In this document: in pieces, positions 7,643 to 16,509 of the stretch | Layout of the letters: every line of letters begins with the position of its first letter | Position numbering within the stretch: the stretch's first letter is position 1 | From: Clostridiaceae bacterium | GTDB taxonomy: Bacteria > Bacillota > Clostridia > Saccharofermentanales > Fastidiosipilaceae | Length of the DNA: 21,014 nt | Reading direction: 5' to 3' | NCBI GenBank assembly: GCA_012800515.1 | Contig: JAAZJE010000106.1 | Location: 1 to 21,014, forward strand | The notes under the pieces: generated by a model | What the model saw: only the letters and a program-made list of their open reading frames with translations | The model's database searches: none | What the model was told of the DNA's origin: nothing | Program-made: the position numbers and the translations under genes

Positions 7643-10600
7643 ATGGACGAAAAGGGATCGCAAAATAGCAACCGCCTCGAACGGGGTGAAAGTCCGAAGC
7701 TTGAACGTCGGCGGCGTCGCCGGATTTATGTGCCGCCTGCGCCGAGCGCCGAGCCTGCGCCGAGTGTTGAACCTGCGCCGAGCGTCGAACCTGCGCCGAG
7801 CGTTGATCCTGCGCCGAGCGTTGATCCTGCGCCGAGCGCTGAGCCTGCGCCGAGCGCCGAGCCTGCGCCGAGTGTTGAACCTGCGCCGAGCGCCGAGCCT
7901 GCGCCGAGAACTGAGCCTACGCAAAACGTCGAGCCTGCAATGCGCCGGCATCCGCGACGGCAGGTTGAGACAATGCGTAGTGTGCCCATCCGCGTAGACG
8001 AAATCACGGAGTCCGGATATCTTTCGGAAGAAGCAGGTCAGACAACGCGCTTTTCGCCCTATGATCTGGTACATCGCGATGCCGCCGCTCACGGTAGAGA
8101 CACGCACCGCGTACATCCATTCGGGTCGCCGACTGGAGCACCCGGAGAACCCGCCGCATATGGCGCACCCGGAGCGTACGTCCCGCCAACTACCGGCGCC
8201 TACCCGCCGCCCCGGACCGTCCGGCCCGGAAACGGCTTCATTTTGCCGCCGTCCCCGCCGCCCGCTCCACTGACCCCCGAAGTTCACGATGCCGTCGAGC
8301 AACACCTTTACCATAATTACAATTTACTCCGCAAAAATTTGAGCGGACGTCCGCAATATACCTCCTATGATCGGCGTTTTTCCCAAGTTGTGGGTCGCAC
8401 ATTCGGCCGTATCATCCGTACCACACTAGTCCTGATTTTAGCCGTTGTGCTACTGATCGCCGGCTTCGGCGTGGGGATGATTTACGGCTATGTCCGTTCA
8501 ACGGAACCGATCCCGGCCAACCTGATGACTTCTGGCGTCGAGACGTCCCTGGTCTACGACAGCGAAGGGAATCTGCTTTCGCGCCAGACCGGAACGATGA
8601 ATATCGACCGCCAGAATATTGCCTATGCCGACATTGCCGACACTTATGTGGCCAAGGCCTTTATCGCGATTGAGGATGAGCGTTTCTACGACCATATAGG
8701 TATCGACCCGAAGCGCATCGCCAGCGCGTTGGTGTCCGCCGTTATCAACAGCGGTTCGCCGACTCACGGCGGATCGACCATAGTGCAGCAGACCATCAAA
8801 CTCATCACTGGGAATGACCGGCGCTCGAGCCAGCGCAAAGTTCAGGAGTGGTATCGGGCGATAATGCTGAACGAACAGCTTTCTAAGAATACGATCATGG
8901 AGTATTACCTGAACCTGGTGCCGATGGGGAACAACTTCGTCGGAATAGAGACGGCGGCGCAGGGTTATTTCGGCAAGCACGCGAAGGATCTGACGCTACC
9001 TGAATGTGCGCTGCTGGCCGGGATTCCGCGGGCGCCTTCGTTCTTTAACCCCAAGACCGAGGTCGGCCGGCGCAATGCTCTGCGCCGCCAGCGGATCGTG
9101 CTCGGCAAGATGGCGCAGCTCGGCATGATCACCAAAAAAGAATATGACGACGCCATGAACACGGATCTCGAGTTCGTTTTCGACAGCATGCTGACCGCCG
9201 GTACGCATATCAACTCGTACTTCGTGGAGTACGCGCTGAAGGAGGTCGTGAGGGATCTCGAAGCTGCGGGTGTTTCCCGCGTTATGGCGCGCCAAATGGT
9301 GAGTAGCGGGGGGCTGAAGATTTATACGACGATGGAGCCGACCGTGCAACGCTCGATCGATACGGTCTTTGGCGATGTGAGGAATTTTGCCAGGCGGCCG
9401 GAGCGTTACTTCGATGCGCCGGAGCAGCCCGAGGGCGGCATGGTGATAATTAATAACGAGACCGGGGCGATTGCCGGGATCGGCGGCGGCGTGGGACCGA
9501 AGCGCGCCAATCTCGTGCTGAGTCGCGGGACGGATATCGCGCGGCAACCCGGCTCGTCGATTAAGCCGCTGGCGGTGTACGGGCCGGCGCTCGAGCTGGG
9601 TCTAATGACCGGAGCATCGATGCTACTGGACGATGAATCGCGGCTGGATCCCGACAACCCGGACAAGATTTGGCCGACGAACAGCTATACTAACCCGCCT
9701 TATTTGGGGCTGCTAAACGTACGCTTTGCGCTCAAAGTTTCGGCCAACGTGCCGGCGGTTAAGACGATGGCTACGGTCGGCGTCGAGACCGGCAAGTACT
9801 ACTTGTATCGCCTCGGCATCGATCGCCGCAAAGACCAGGTGCAGCTTGCTTTGGCGATGGGCTCGCCGCAGCGGGGAATGTCGCCGCTGGAGATGGCCGC
9901 TGGCTACGCCACCTTCCCCAGCAACGGTCTCTTCCGCAAGCCGTACAGTTATACAAAGGTGGAGGACCGCAAAGGGCGGGTTATTTTGGAGAAGGATCCG
10001 CAGCCGACGCAGGTATTTAAGCCCTCGACCGCCTACATGATGACGAGCATCTTGGAGGAGGCCGTCCGGGGAGTGCATGCCTTCTGGGCTTACGGTTCGT
10101 GTGTCGCCTACGGTCCCGTGAAGAACGCCGCCGGCCAGACTATTCCGACCGCCGCCAAGACGGGAACGACTCAGGACAAGATGGATAAGTGGCTCTGCGC
10201 CTACACCCCGTATTATACCGGGGCTGTGTGGCTGGGCTTTGACAACAGAATTAAGAGAACACCGGTTCATGAGGAGAATGAAGATCAGACCAAGCACGTC
10301 TGGTTCCAGGTTATGAATCGGGTTCACGCCGATCTGGAGCCTAAAGAGTTTGTGCGGCCGCCTAATATTGTTGAGGTGAAGATCTGCGCGGAATCGGGAC
10401 AACTGCCCGGACCGGATTGCCCGGAGTGGGGAATCTACCCCGAGCATTTCCCTGAGGATTCACCCTTGCTACCACACGAGATCTGCCATGTGCATAATGA
10501 GTTGGCGCCGACGCCGACTCTGCCGACAGAGGTTACGGATCCGACGTCGAGCGCGCAGCCGACAGGAACGCCGACCGCCCACCCGACCGGAACTCCGAGC

Positions 10601-10687
10601 GCTACGCCGACGAAGAGACCTACCGCCCAGCCGACACCGACGCCCACTCCTAAACCGACGAAGACGCCGGGCAAGCCGACTCCGTAG
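7643..10687 (+). CDS. Class A penicillin-binding protein (bifunctional transglycosylase/transpeptidase)
   Basis: This enzyme polymerises lipid II and crosslinks peptidoglycan at the outer face of the membrane. The 1014 residues contain an Arg-rich N-terminus, eleven PAPSxE-type repeats (about 32-97), a further Pro-rich cytoplasmic region, one transmembrane helix (about 257-281), a GT51 domain with catalytic E344 in EDERFYDH and GGSTIVQQ (376-383), and a transpeptidase domain with S638-SIK641, S700-A-N702 and K839-T-G841. The tail from about 955 is Thr/Pro-rich. The frame is open further upstream, but that part overlaps rlmD antisense; the ATG at 7643 begins a hydrophilic head typical of Gram-positive class A PBPs. 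The ribosome site is weak (AGG 4 nt upstream). The coding repeat of the tail continues past the TAG stop. Confidence 0.92.
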   Translation: MDEKGSQNSNRLERGESPKLERRRRRRIYVPPAPSAEPAPSVEPAPSVEPAPSVDPAPSVDPAPSAEPAPSAEPAPSVEPAPSAEPAPRTEPTQNVEPAMRRHPRRQVETMRSVPIRVDEITESGYLSEEAGQTTRFSPYDLVHRDAAAHGRDTHRVHPFGSPTGAPGEPAAYGAPGAYVPPTTGAYPPPRTVRPGNGFILPPSPPPAPLTPEVHDAVEQHLYHNYNLLRKNLSGRPQYTSYDRRFSQVVGRTFGRIIRTTLVLILAVVLLIAGFGVGMIYGYVRSTEPIPANLMTSGVETSLVYDSEGNLLSRQTGTMNIDRQNIAYADIADTYVAKAFIAIEDERFYDHIGIDPKRIASALVSAVINSGSPTHGGSTIVQQTIKLITGNDRRSSQRKVQEWYRAIMLNEQLSKNTIMEYYLNLVPMGNNFVGIETAAQGYFGKHAKDLTLPECALLAGIPRAPSFFNPKTEVGRRNALRRQRIVLGKMAQLGMITKKEYDDAMNTDLEFVFDSMLTAGTHINSYFVEYALKEVVRDLEAAGVSRVMARQMVSSGGLKIYTTMEPTVQRSIDTVFGDVRNFARRPERYFDAPEQPEGGMVIINNETGAIAGIGGGVGPKRANLVLSRGTDIARQPGSSIKPLAVYGPALELGLMTGASMLLDDESRLDPDNPDKIWPTNSYTNPPYLGLLNVRFALKVSANVPAVKTMATVGVETGKYYLYRLGIDRRKDQVQLALAMGSPQRGMSPLEMAAGYATFPSNGLFRKPYSYTKVEDRKGRVILEKDPQPTQVFKPSTAYMMTSILEEAVRGVHAFWAYGSCVAYGPVKNAAGQTIPTAAKTGTTQDKMDKWLCAYTPYYTGAVWLGFDNRIKRTPVHEENEDQTKHVWFQVMNRVHADLEPKEFVRPPNIVEVKICAESGQLPGPDCPEWGIYPEHFPEDSPLLPHEICHVHNELAPTPTLPTEVTDPTSSAQPTGTPTAHPTGTPSATPTKRPTAQPTPTPTPKPTKTPGKPTP
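7736..7933 (+). repeat. Eleven 18-bp tandem repeats coding PAPSxE
   Basis: Units of CCTGCGCCGAGCGCCGAG type follow each other without gaps; nine encode PAPS(A/V)(E/D), the last two drift to PAPRTE and PTQNVE. They lie in the cytoplasmic head of the PBP. Copy number is likely to vary between strains. Confidence 0.9.
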
Positions 10688-10720
10688 CCGACGAAAAAGC
10701 CGGGCAAGCCGACTCCGTAG
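10655..10720 (+). repeat. 33-bp duplication that includes the PBP stop codon
   Basis: Bases 10655-10687 and 10688-10720 are tandem copies with two mismatches; each ends in CCGACTCCGTAG. The first TAG ends the PBP. A third, decayed copy (10721-10744) again ends in an in-frame TAG. The rest of the spacer up to 10803 shows no terminator, so read-through into the next operon is possible. Confidence 0.85.
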
Positions 10721-10803
10721 CCAACCAAAAAGCTAGGGACATAGCCAAAAGTTCAGCTAAAATTCAGATAGTCCACATATGAACTTCAGTTAAGAGGTTT
10801 ACC

Positions 10804-11514
10804 ATGCACTCATTCCTCAGTAAGGGAGTGGGATCAATGCGCGAACCTCAAGGCAGGCACGAACTGAAGCATCTCATAAACTATTGCGATATGTTGCAGC
10901 TCAGGTCACGCCTGCCGCTCGTGACGGAGATCGATGAACATGCGACGGCCGGAAACGGCTATCGCGTCAAAAGCCTTTATTTCGACAATTACAATGACCG
11001 GGCACTGTTTGAAAAAATCGACGGTGTGGACGGACGGGAAAAATTCCGCCTACGACTGTACAACAACGATACATCTTTCATTCGTCTGGAAAAGAAGAGC
11101 AAGCATAACGGCCTGTGCTTTAAGAAGAGCATCGTTATAGCGAGCAGTGAATGCGTGCGCCTCCTGGACGGAGATCCGGAAGTGTTGAAAGCCAACGGTG
11201 CGCCTCTGTGCCTGGAGCTGTACGCCAAAATGCGTTATCAGCAACTGCGCCCCGCGACCGTAGTGGATTATCAGCGCGAGGCGTTTTTTTATGTCCCGGG
11301 TAATGTGCGTCTTACCTTGGATTATGATCTGCGCACCGGAAGCAACATCCGCGATTTTTTGTCCCCGCAGCCTCTGCCCGTCCCACTCCCGGAGGTTTAT
11401 ATCCTTGAGGTCAAATATGACAATTTCCTGCCCGAGCTGATTCGCGGATTAGTGGCGCTCCCCAACAGAAGACACGCGGCATTTTCCAAATACGCCGCCA
11501 CCAGAATCATCTGA
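10804..11514 (+). CDS. VTC-domain protein (polyphosphate polymerase-like, CYTH/TTM superfamily)
   Basis: It belongs to the VTC family, whose eukaryotic member Vtc4 makes polyphosphate from ATP in a basic tunnel. The 236 residues retain the tunnel-type motifs: RHELKH (18-23), YRVKSLYFD (53-61), REKFRLR (78-84), LEKKSK (95-100), VDYQREAF (154-161) and LEVKYD (201-206). No membrane segment is seen, so it is cytosolic or attached through DUF4956. AAGAGG lies 6 nt before the ATG at 10804; the ATG at 10837 also has a GGGAG site and matches the usual family start near RHE, so the first 11 residues may not be translated. It is the first gene of the VTC-DUF4956-CotH cluster. Activity in bacteria is inferred from family membership. 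Confidence 0.88.
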   Translation: MHSFLSKGVGSMREPQGRHELKHLINYCDMLQLRSRLPLVTEIDEHATAGNGYRVKSLYFDNYNDRALFEKIDGVDGREKFRLRLYNNDTSFIRLEKKSKHNGLCFKKSIVIASSECVRLLDGDPEVLKANGAPLCLELYAKMRYQQLRPATVVDYQREAFFYVPGNVRLTLDYDLRTGSNIRDFLSPQPLPVPLPEVYILEVKYDNFLPELIRGLVALPNRRHAAFSKYAATRII

Positions 11515-11616
11515 AACGGCAAAAGCAGCTTAACGGCAAAAGAAATAGAAAAAGTTAAACCGCAGGACAAATTAACAAGTTCAACAACAGACGAAATTAA
11601 ACAACAGACGAAATTA
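11515..11616 (+). repeat. 17-bp repeats in the VTC-DUF4956 spacer
   Basis: AACAACAGACGAAATTA stands twice, end to end, at 11583-11599 and 11600-11616. A second pair, AACGGCAAAAG at 11515-11525 and 11532-11542, also has a 17-bp pitch. The block ends just before the GGAGG of the next gene. Confidence 0.8.
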
Positions 11617-11633
11617 AATCGGAGGTACGCACA

Positions 11634-12317
11634 ATGACATTGGCAAATACATTTAAAGACATTTTTAAGTCGAGCTTTCTGGAGAAGGCAGCCGAGTTTT
11701 CCCTTTTGGACATAGCGCTGGCTTTACTGATAAGTCTCGCCATCGGACTGTACATTTTCTTTGTCTACAAAAAGACTTTCACCGGGGTAATGTATTCGGC
11801 ATCTTTCGGAGTCTCAATCGTGGGCATGACCCTGATAACGACCCTCATAATTCTCGCGGTGACATCAAATATCGTCCTGTCGCTGGGCATGGTCGGCGCT
11901 CTGTCCATTGTTCGCTTCCGAACCGCCGTCAAGGAACCCCTCGACATAACGTTTTTGTTCTGGTCGATTTCCGCCGGGATTGTCATCGGCGCGGGGCTGA
12001 TTCCGATGGCGGTTGTCGGCTCTCTTTTTATCGGCGCTATTCTGCTGATCTTTGTGAACCGGAAAGGCACCGACACTCCCTACATAGTTGTGTTGAATCT
12101 GGAAAATGATGCGGCGGAGAGCGCGAGTATGGCGCTGATCCGGGAAAGAACGAAAAAGAATCAGATCAAGTCCAAGACGGTTTCGGAAAAGGGCATCGAG
12201 CTAATTGTCGAGGTGCGTCTGCGGGATATGTCGGCCAGGCTGCTCAATGAACCGCTGGGTATCGGCGGAGTAAGCAATGCCTGCCTCGTCAGTTATAACG
12301 GCGATTATGTTGCCTGA
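11634..12317 (+). CDS. DUF4956 family membrane protein
   Basis: This is an integral membrane protein of unknown function that commonly accompanies VTC and CotH genes. The 227 residues show about four hydrophobic helices (about 24-45, 56-77, 105-121, 123-141), the conserved motif GALSIVRFRTAVKEP (88-102) between them, and a soluble C-terminal domain (about 145-227). A GGAGG site at 11621-11625 lies 8 nt before the ATG. By position it is the candidate membrane platform linking the cytosolic VTC protein to the exported CotH protein; that is inference from co-occurrence only. Confidence 0.88.
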   Translation: MTLANTFKDIFKSSFLEKAAEFSLLDIALALLISLAIGLYIFFVYKKTFTGVMYSASFGVSIVGMTLITTLIILAVTSNIVLSLGMVGALSIVRFRTAVKEPLDITFLFWSISAGIVIGAGLIPMAVVGSLFIGAILLIFVNRKGTDTPYIVVLNLENDAAESASMALIRERTKKNQIKSKTVSEKGIELIVEVRLRDMSARLLNEPLGIGGVSNACLVSYNGDYVA

Positions 12318-12329
12318 GCGCGTCCGACC

Positions 12330-12390
12330 GGTTCGGGATATCATCCGCCGGGCTCGGGACGTCATCCGATCGGAGCAGGTCATCCGATGC
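12330..12390 (+). repeat. Three tandem ~21-bp repeats before cotH-like gene
   Basis: Units start at 12330, 12351 and 12372 (21, 21 and 19 bp) and share GG(T/C)TCGGGA...TCATCCG. They fill the spacer between DUF4956 and the CotH gene and share no sequence with the other spacer repeats of the operon. Confidence 0.65.
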
Positions 12391-12415
12391 GATAGAAGCC
12401 AAAAGGGGGTTGCTC

Positions 12416-14197
12416 ATGATAAGCAGTAAAAGTATCAACATAATAATTGCCCTGGCGATGGTCCTTGCCCTGGCAGTCAGCGCAGTTCTGGTGGCGGGAG
12501 GACACAGCCGGCGCGACAGCGGCGGAACGGGAACCGAGCCGGAATATGCGACAAAGCTTTTCGGCACCGACATCATCTCCATTGAAATTATTGCCGATGA
12601 GCAGGATTGGCGGAACATGTTGGACAACGCCATAAAGGAAGAATTTGTTATGGCGGATGTGATTGTGAACGGAACGAAATTCCGCGGCGTCGGGGTGCGC
12701 CCCAAAGGGAATTCCAGTCTGAGCCAGGTCGCGCGTTCCGACAGTGACCGCTACAGCTTTCGCCTGCAATTTGACGAGTACATCAAGGGGCAGACCTGTT
12801 TCGGGCTCGACAGCTTTGTCATTAACAATATGCTCAGCGACAATACCTACATGAAGGAATATGTATCCTACGAACTGATGCGGGAGATCGGCGTGGATGC
12901 ACCCTACTTCGGTTTTGCCGACATTAAGATCAACGGCGCGGACTGGGGGCTATATCTGGCGGTGGAAAGTTACCGCGACAGCTACGAAATGAGGACTTTC
13001 GGAACAACCGCCGGGATGATGTATAACGTTAAGAGTATGGATATGGAAGGTGACGAAGCCGGAGGTGCCAACGGTGGCGGTGCTTTTCCGGGCGGAATGC
13101 AGCGACCGGGCGGAATGCAGCGACCTAATGACGGGGAGAGTTCCGCGTCGCCGCGTGGCGATGCGCAATGGCCGGGAGGTATGCAACGTCCGGGCGACGG
13201 CGAGAGTTTTGTGCCGCCGCAGGGCGGAATGCAGCGACCGGGCGGTAATTTCGGTAGTGCGTTCGGCGGGCGCGGCGGAGCCGACCTGGCATATACGAGC
13301 GATGATTCCTCCGCATACGGTGCGATTTTTGGCAATGTCGTAGGCAAGGGTAGCGAAAAGGATTTTCAGCGGGTGATCAGGGCGCTAAAGGCCTTGTCCG
13401 AGGGAAAGGATTTAGAAACCTATTTTGATGTTGACCAAATTTTGCGCTACTTCGCGGCGCATACCATAGTCGTGAATCTGGACAGCTATTCTTCGCAGAT
13501 GGCGCAGAACTACTATCTTTACGAGTGGAACGGCAAAGTCACCGTTCTGCCCTGGGATTATAATCTGGCCTGGGGCGGCTTCCAAAACGGAAGCGCGAGC
13601 AACGTGATAAATTTCCCTATCGACACCCCGGTCAGCGGAGTGACGATGAGTTCGCGGCCTCTGCTGGCGCAGCTCTTTGCCAACGAAGAGTATTTGCAAA
13701 AATACCACGACTATCTGCAGGAATTAATGACCGACTATTTTGCGGACGGGAAATGGGCCGAGAAAATCGATAGCCTGGACCGAATAATTTCCGATTATGT
13801 GGAGAACGATGCCACGGCCTTCTGTAGTTTCGACGCCTATCAAGCCGCAGTTGAAGCTTTTAAAAAGCTCGGAGATTTGCGCTACCAAAGTATACAGGGA
13901 CAGATTGACGGGACTATCCCTTCTACTACCGAGGGGCAGACGGCGGCACCGGAGAAGCTGATATCCGGCGACGATCTGAATTTAGCCACCTTGGGTAGCA
14001 TGATGGGCGGCGGCGGTAGACGTCCGAGCGGCGAGGACGGTAGGTTCCCCGGCGGCGATGACGCAACCGTGCCGCGCCCGACCGAAGCCGTGCCGCGCCC
14101 GACCGAAGCCGTGCCGCGCCCGACCGAAGCCGTACCGCGCCCGACCGGCGCTGTGCCGCTACCCTCCGGCACGTGGCCGAAGGGCCAGCAAATGTAG
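12416..14197 (+). CDS. CotH-family (spore coat kinase-like) protein, membrane anchored
   Basis: CotH proteins are atypical kinases; in Bacillus CotH phosphorylates spore coat proteins. The 593 residues carry an N-terminal signal-anchor helix (about 8-28), so the bulk faces outside. Family motifs are RPKGNSS (95-101), NNMLSDNTYMKEY (137-149), YELMREIGVDAP (152-163), LDSYSSQMAQNYYLYE (355-370) and LPWDYNLAWGG (378-388), with D381 the probable metal-binding aspartate. A Gly/Met/Pro-rich loop with repeated GGMQRPG spans about 215-285. The tail has VPRPTEA repeats (552-580). The ATG at 12416 is chosen because AAAGGGGG ends 6 nt upstream; the TTG at 12410 is too close to it. Such proteins occur widely in non-sporulating contexts, so sporulation should not be inferred. 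Substrate is unknown. Confidence 0.88.
   Translation: MISSKSINIIIALAMVLALAVSAVLVAGGHSRRDSGGTGTEPEYATKLFGTDIISIEIIADEQDWRNMLDNAIKEEFVMADVIVNGTKFRGVGVRPKGNSSLSQVARSDSDRYSFRLQFDEYIKGQTCFGLDSFVINNMLSDNTYMKEYVSYELMREIGVDAPYFGFADIKINGADWGLYLAVESYRDSYEMRTFGTTAGMMYNVKSMDMEGDEAGGANGGGAFPGGMQRPGGMQRPNDGESSASPRGDAQWPGGMQRPGDGESFVPPQGGMQRPGGNFGSAFGGRGGADLAYTSDDSSAYGAIFGNVVGKGSEKDFQRVIRALKALSEGKDLETYFDVDQILRYFAAHTIVVNLDSYSSQMAQNYYLYEWNGKVTVLPWDYNLAWGGFQNGSASNVINFPIDTPVSGVTMSSRPLLAQLFANEEYLQKYHDYLQELMTDYFADGKWAEKIDSLDRIISDYVENDATAFCSFDAYQAAVEAFKKLGDLRYQSIQGQIDGTIPSTTEGQTAAPEKLISGDDLNLATLGSMMGGGGRRPSGEDGRFPGGDDATVPRPTEAVPRPTEAVPRPTEAVPRPTGAVPLPSGTWPKGQQM
14069..14173 (+). repeat. Five 21-bp units coding VPRPTEA in the CotH tail
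   Basis: Three identical GTGCCGCGCCCGACCGAAGC-type units (starting 14069, 14090, 14111) are followed by two diverged ones coding VPRPTGA and VPLPSGT. The Pro/Thr-rich product resembles a cell-wall spacer, comparable with the PBP tail. Confidence 0.9.
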
Positions 14198-14288
14198 CCG
14201 CTCGCGCACTGTGTTATTGAAGTGCTACCCTGCGGGCCGAAATCACTCCGTCCGACCCGGGCTCCGCTTGTATTCCGACTTCAAGCTT

Positions 14289-14383
14289 CGTTAAAATATG
14301 TAAGGTTCGTTAAAACATAGACGATCCGTTAAGACATGGACGATCCGTCAAGACATGGACGATCCGTTAAGACATGGACGGTT
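14289..14383 (+). repeat. Five exact-length 19-bp tandem repeats before the response regulator
   Basis: Units start at 14289, 14308, 14327, 14346 and 14365, with consensus CGTTAAGACATGGACGATC; units 3-5 are nearly identical and the first is most diverged. The array ends 11 nt before the GGAGG of the response-regulator gene. Each unit contains an ATG, but the 19-bp pitch puts them in successive frames. The array could bind a regulator; the rest of the spacer (14198-14288) shows nothing I can name. Confidence 0.9.
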
Positions 14384-14406
14384 CCACAAACACCGGAGGG
14401 AGATTC

Positions 14407-15090
14407 TTGGCCAAAATATTGATTTGTGATGATGAAGAAGGTTTACGCGCCGTCATAAAACGTTACGCCGTGTTTGAGGGCCATGATGTTTGGGAAGCTG
14501 CTAACGGGATGGAGGCGGTCGAGCTTTGTAAAAACGAGGCTTTCGACATCATTATAATGGACGTTATGATGCCGGAACTGGACGGCTTTTCCGCGGTGAA
14601 AGAAATCCGCAAAACCGCCGATACGCCGGTGATTATGCTCTCGGCTCGCGGCGAGGAATATGACAAAGTCCTGGGTTTTGAAGTGGGCGTCGACGACTAT
14701 GTCGTCAAGCCCTTTTCGTCGAAAGAAATTATGTTGCGGGTCAATGCCATTCTCAGGCGTTCCAAAGTTGCGCAAGTACACCGCGAGCATAACGGACATA
14801 TCGTTTTTGAACACGCAGGTTTTTTGGCGGATCTGACGGCCTATAAAGTGTTTGTTGACGGCGCGCAGGTTGATATGGCGCCGAAGGAGTACGACCTTCT
14901 GTTTTTTCTGATCCGCAATAAGAATATCGCCGTGTCGCGCGAGAGAATTCTCAGCGAGGTCTGGGGATATGATTATTTGGGCGATGACCGCACTCTCGAT
15001 ACGCACATAAAACTGCTACGCAAACATATGGGAAAATATGCGAGTCTCATCACGACGCTCAGGAGCTTGGGATACCGCTTTGACGGATAG
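14407..15090 (+). CDS. OmpR/PhoB-family response regulator
   Basis: This is the DNA-binding half of a two-component system with the kinase encoded next. The 227-residue protein has the receiver domain (D8, D9, phospho-acceptor D52 in IIMDVMMP, S79, K101 in VVKPF) and a C-terminal winged helix (about 125-225) ending in TLRSLGYRF. I place the start at the TTG at 14407: GGAGG (14395-14399) lies 7 nt upstream, and the product then begins MAKILICDDE as usual. The in-frame ATG at 14374 lies in the last 19-bp repeat, has no ribosome site and would add 11 unconserved residues. It may act on its own operon or on the VTC-CotH genes upstream. Confidence 0.93.
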   Translation: MAKILICDDEEGLRAVIKRYAVFEGHDVWEAANGMEAVELCKNEAFDIIIMDVMMPELDGFSAVKEIRKTADTPVIMLSARGEEYDKVLGFEVGVDDYVVKPFSSKEIMLRVNAILRRSKVAQVHREHNGHIVFEHAGFLADLTAYKVFVDGAQVDMAPKEYDLLFFLIRNKNIAVSRERILSEVWGYDYLGDDRTLDTHIKLLRKHMGKYASLITTLRSLGYRFDG

Positions 15091-15128
15091 GCTAGAGCTG
15101 AAATTACGAATAGACTAAAGCAAGAGTT

Positions 15129-16508
15129 ATGGATAAACTAAAGCTGAAATGGAAAATTTACATATCTCTGCTTATTTTCTGCGGAGTGTTGTTGCTTATT
15201 CTTTGGCTCTTTCAGACGGTCTTTTTGAATGACATGTATAAAGTGATCCGCAGGAATGAGCTGCGCGAGGCGGTGCGTCTGGTCGAAAAGAATATTGACA
15301 GCCCGGATTTGGATGAGGTCATTTACCGGCTGAATTCGGAGAAAAGCATCATGGTCGCACCGACGCGCGACTTTGTTGCGCCCCGGCCGCCGGCTCCCAG
15401 CGGTCCGCGGGAGAGTCGCCTCGAAACGCTCACGGAAATCAAGGAATTTAAGTTGGCAAACGGACGGACGCTTTCGCTGACTTTCCACGCCATGATCACG
15501 CCTGTGGACGCAACAGTCTCAACTTTGCAAATGCAGCTTTATATAATAACCGGGATAATGATTCTGGCGGCGGTCGTCATTGCGCTGGTTCTGTCGGATA
15601 GAATTGCCAAGCCGTTGGTTCGCCTCAACGAGCGGGCGAAGGAACTTTCTCGGGGCGATTACAGAGCCGATTTTGCGGGGAGCGGCTATCGGGAAGTCGG
15701 GGAACTCTCCGATACGCTCAATACGGCCGCGATTGAGCTCTCAAAGGTTGAGGCTCTGCGGCGGGAGCTGATTGCCAATGTTTCGCACGACCTAAGGACG
15801 CCGTTGGCACTGATTTACAGCCATGCCGAGATGATGCAGGATTTTCCGGAGGAGATATCAGCCGCCCAGGTGCAGGCGATTATGTCGGAAACCCGGCGAC
15901 TTTCGGCGTTGGTCGACGACTTGCTCGATGTTTCGCGGCTCGAGACCGGAACGATGGAGCTTCGGTTGTGTAATTATAATCTTACCGATAGTATAAACGA
16001 AACGGTGCTGTGCCTGGCGGAACTATTGAGGAATGACGGCTTTACCATCGTGTTTGAGTATGCCGAAGATGTATACGTGACGGCGGATGAAGCAAAGATA
16101 ACACAGGCGGTATATAATCTTCTTACCAATGCGGTTAACCACAGCACCGCGGACAGGCGCATAATTGTGCGACAAATCAGTCTGCGTGACGGAGCGCAGT
16201 ATGACGAACGAGACGGCGGCGTGCATAGTGGCGAGCGAGATACTGGAAGGAGCAAGGTGCGCATAGAAGTTATCGATCATGGGGAGGGCATTCCGCCTGA
16301 AAGCTTGCCTCGTATCTGGGATCGATATTTCAGGGCGGATAAAAAGCCCGATCGAGAGGTGATGGGCACAGGGCTGGGGCTCTCCATCGTCAAAAAGATT
16401 TTTGAGCTTCACGGTGCGGAATACGGCGTGAAGACAGAGCCCGGAAAAGGCTCGCTCTTTTGGTTTCAGTTAAAAAGGCCGGAACAACCGGTTTTAGGAG
16501 GGTATTGA
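15129..16508 (+). CDS. Sensor histidine kinase, HAMP/HisKA type
   Basis: This membrane kinase is the expected partner of the response regulator 38 nt upstream. The 459 residues show transmembrane helices at about 10-32 and 135-157, a roughly 100-residue extracytoplasmic sensor region with no recognised domain, HAMP (about 157-208), HisKA with phospho-acceptor H220 in ANVSHDLRTPL, and a HATPase domain with N334 (N box), DHGEGIP (393-399) and GTGLGLSIV (413-421). A charged segment at about 351-375 between the N and G1 boxes is longer than usual. The ligand is unknown. Confidence 0.93.
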   Translation: MDKLKLKWKIYISLLIFCGVLLLILWLFQTVFLNDMYKVIRRNELREAVRLVEKNIDSPDLDEVIYRLNSEKSIMVAPTRDFVAPRPPAPSGPRESRLETLTEIKEFKLANGRTLSLTFHAMITPVDATVSTLQMQLYIITGIMILAAVVIALVLSDRIAKPLVRLNERAKELSRGDYRADFAGSGYREVGELSDTLNTAAIELSKVEALRRELIANVSHDLRTPLALIYSHAEMMQDFPEEISAAQVQAIMSETRRLSALVDDLLDVSRLETGTMELRLCNYNLTDSINETVLCLAELLRNDGFTIVFEYAEDVYVTADEAKITQAVYNLLTNAVNHSTADRRIIVRQISLRDGAQYDERDGGVHSGERDTGRSKVRIEVIDHGEGIPPESLPRIWDRYFRADKKPDREVMGTGLGLSIVKKIFELHGAEYGVKTEPGKGSLFWFQLKRPEQPVLGGY

Positions 16509-16509
16509 C

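Noticed and set aside
13050..13343. Gly/Met-rich segment of the CotH protein considered as a foreign insertion
   Set aside because: Comparable Gly/Met-rich loops at this place are a known trait of clostridial CotH proteins, so it is family variation.
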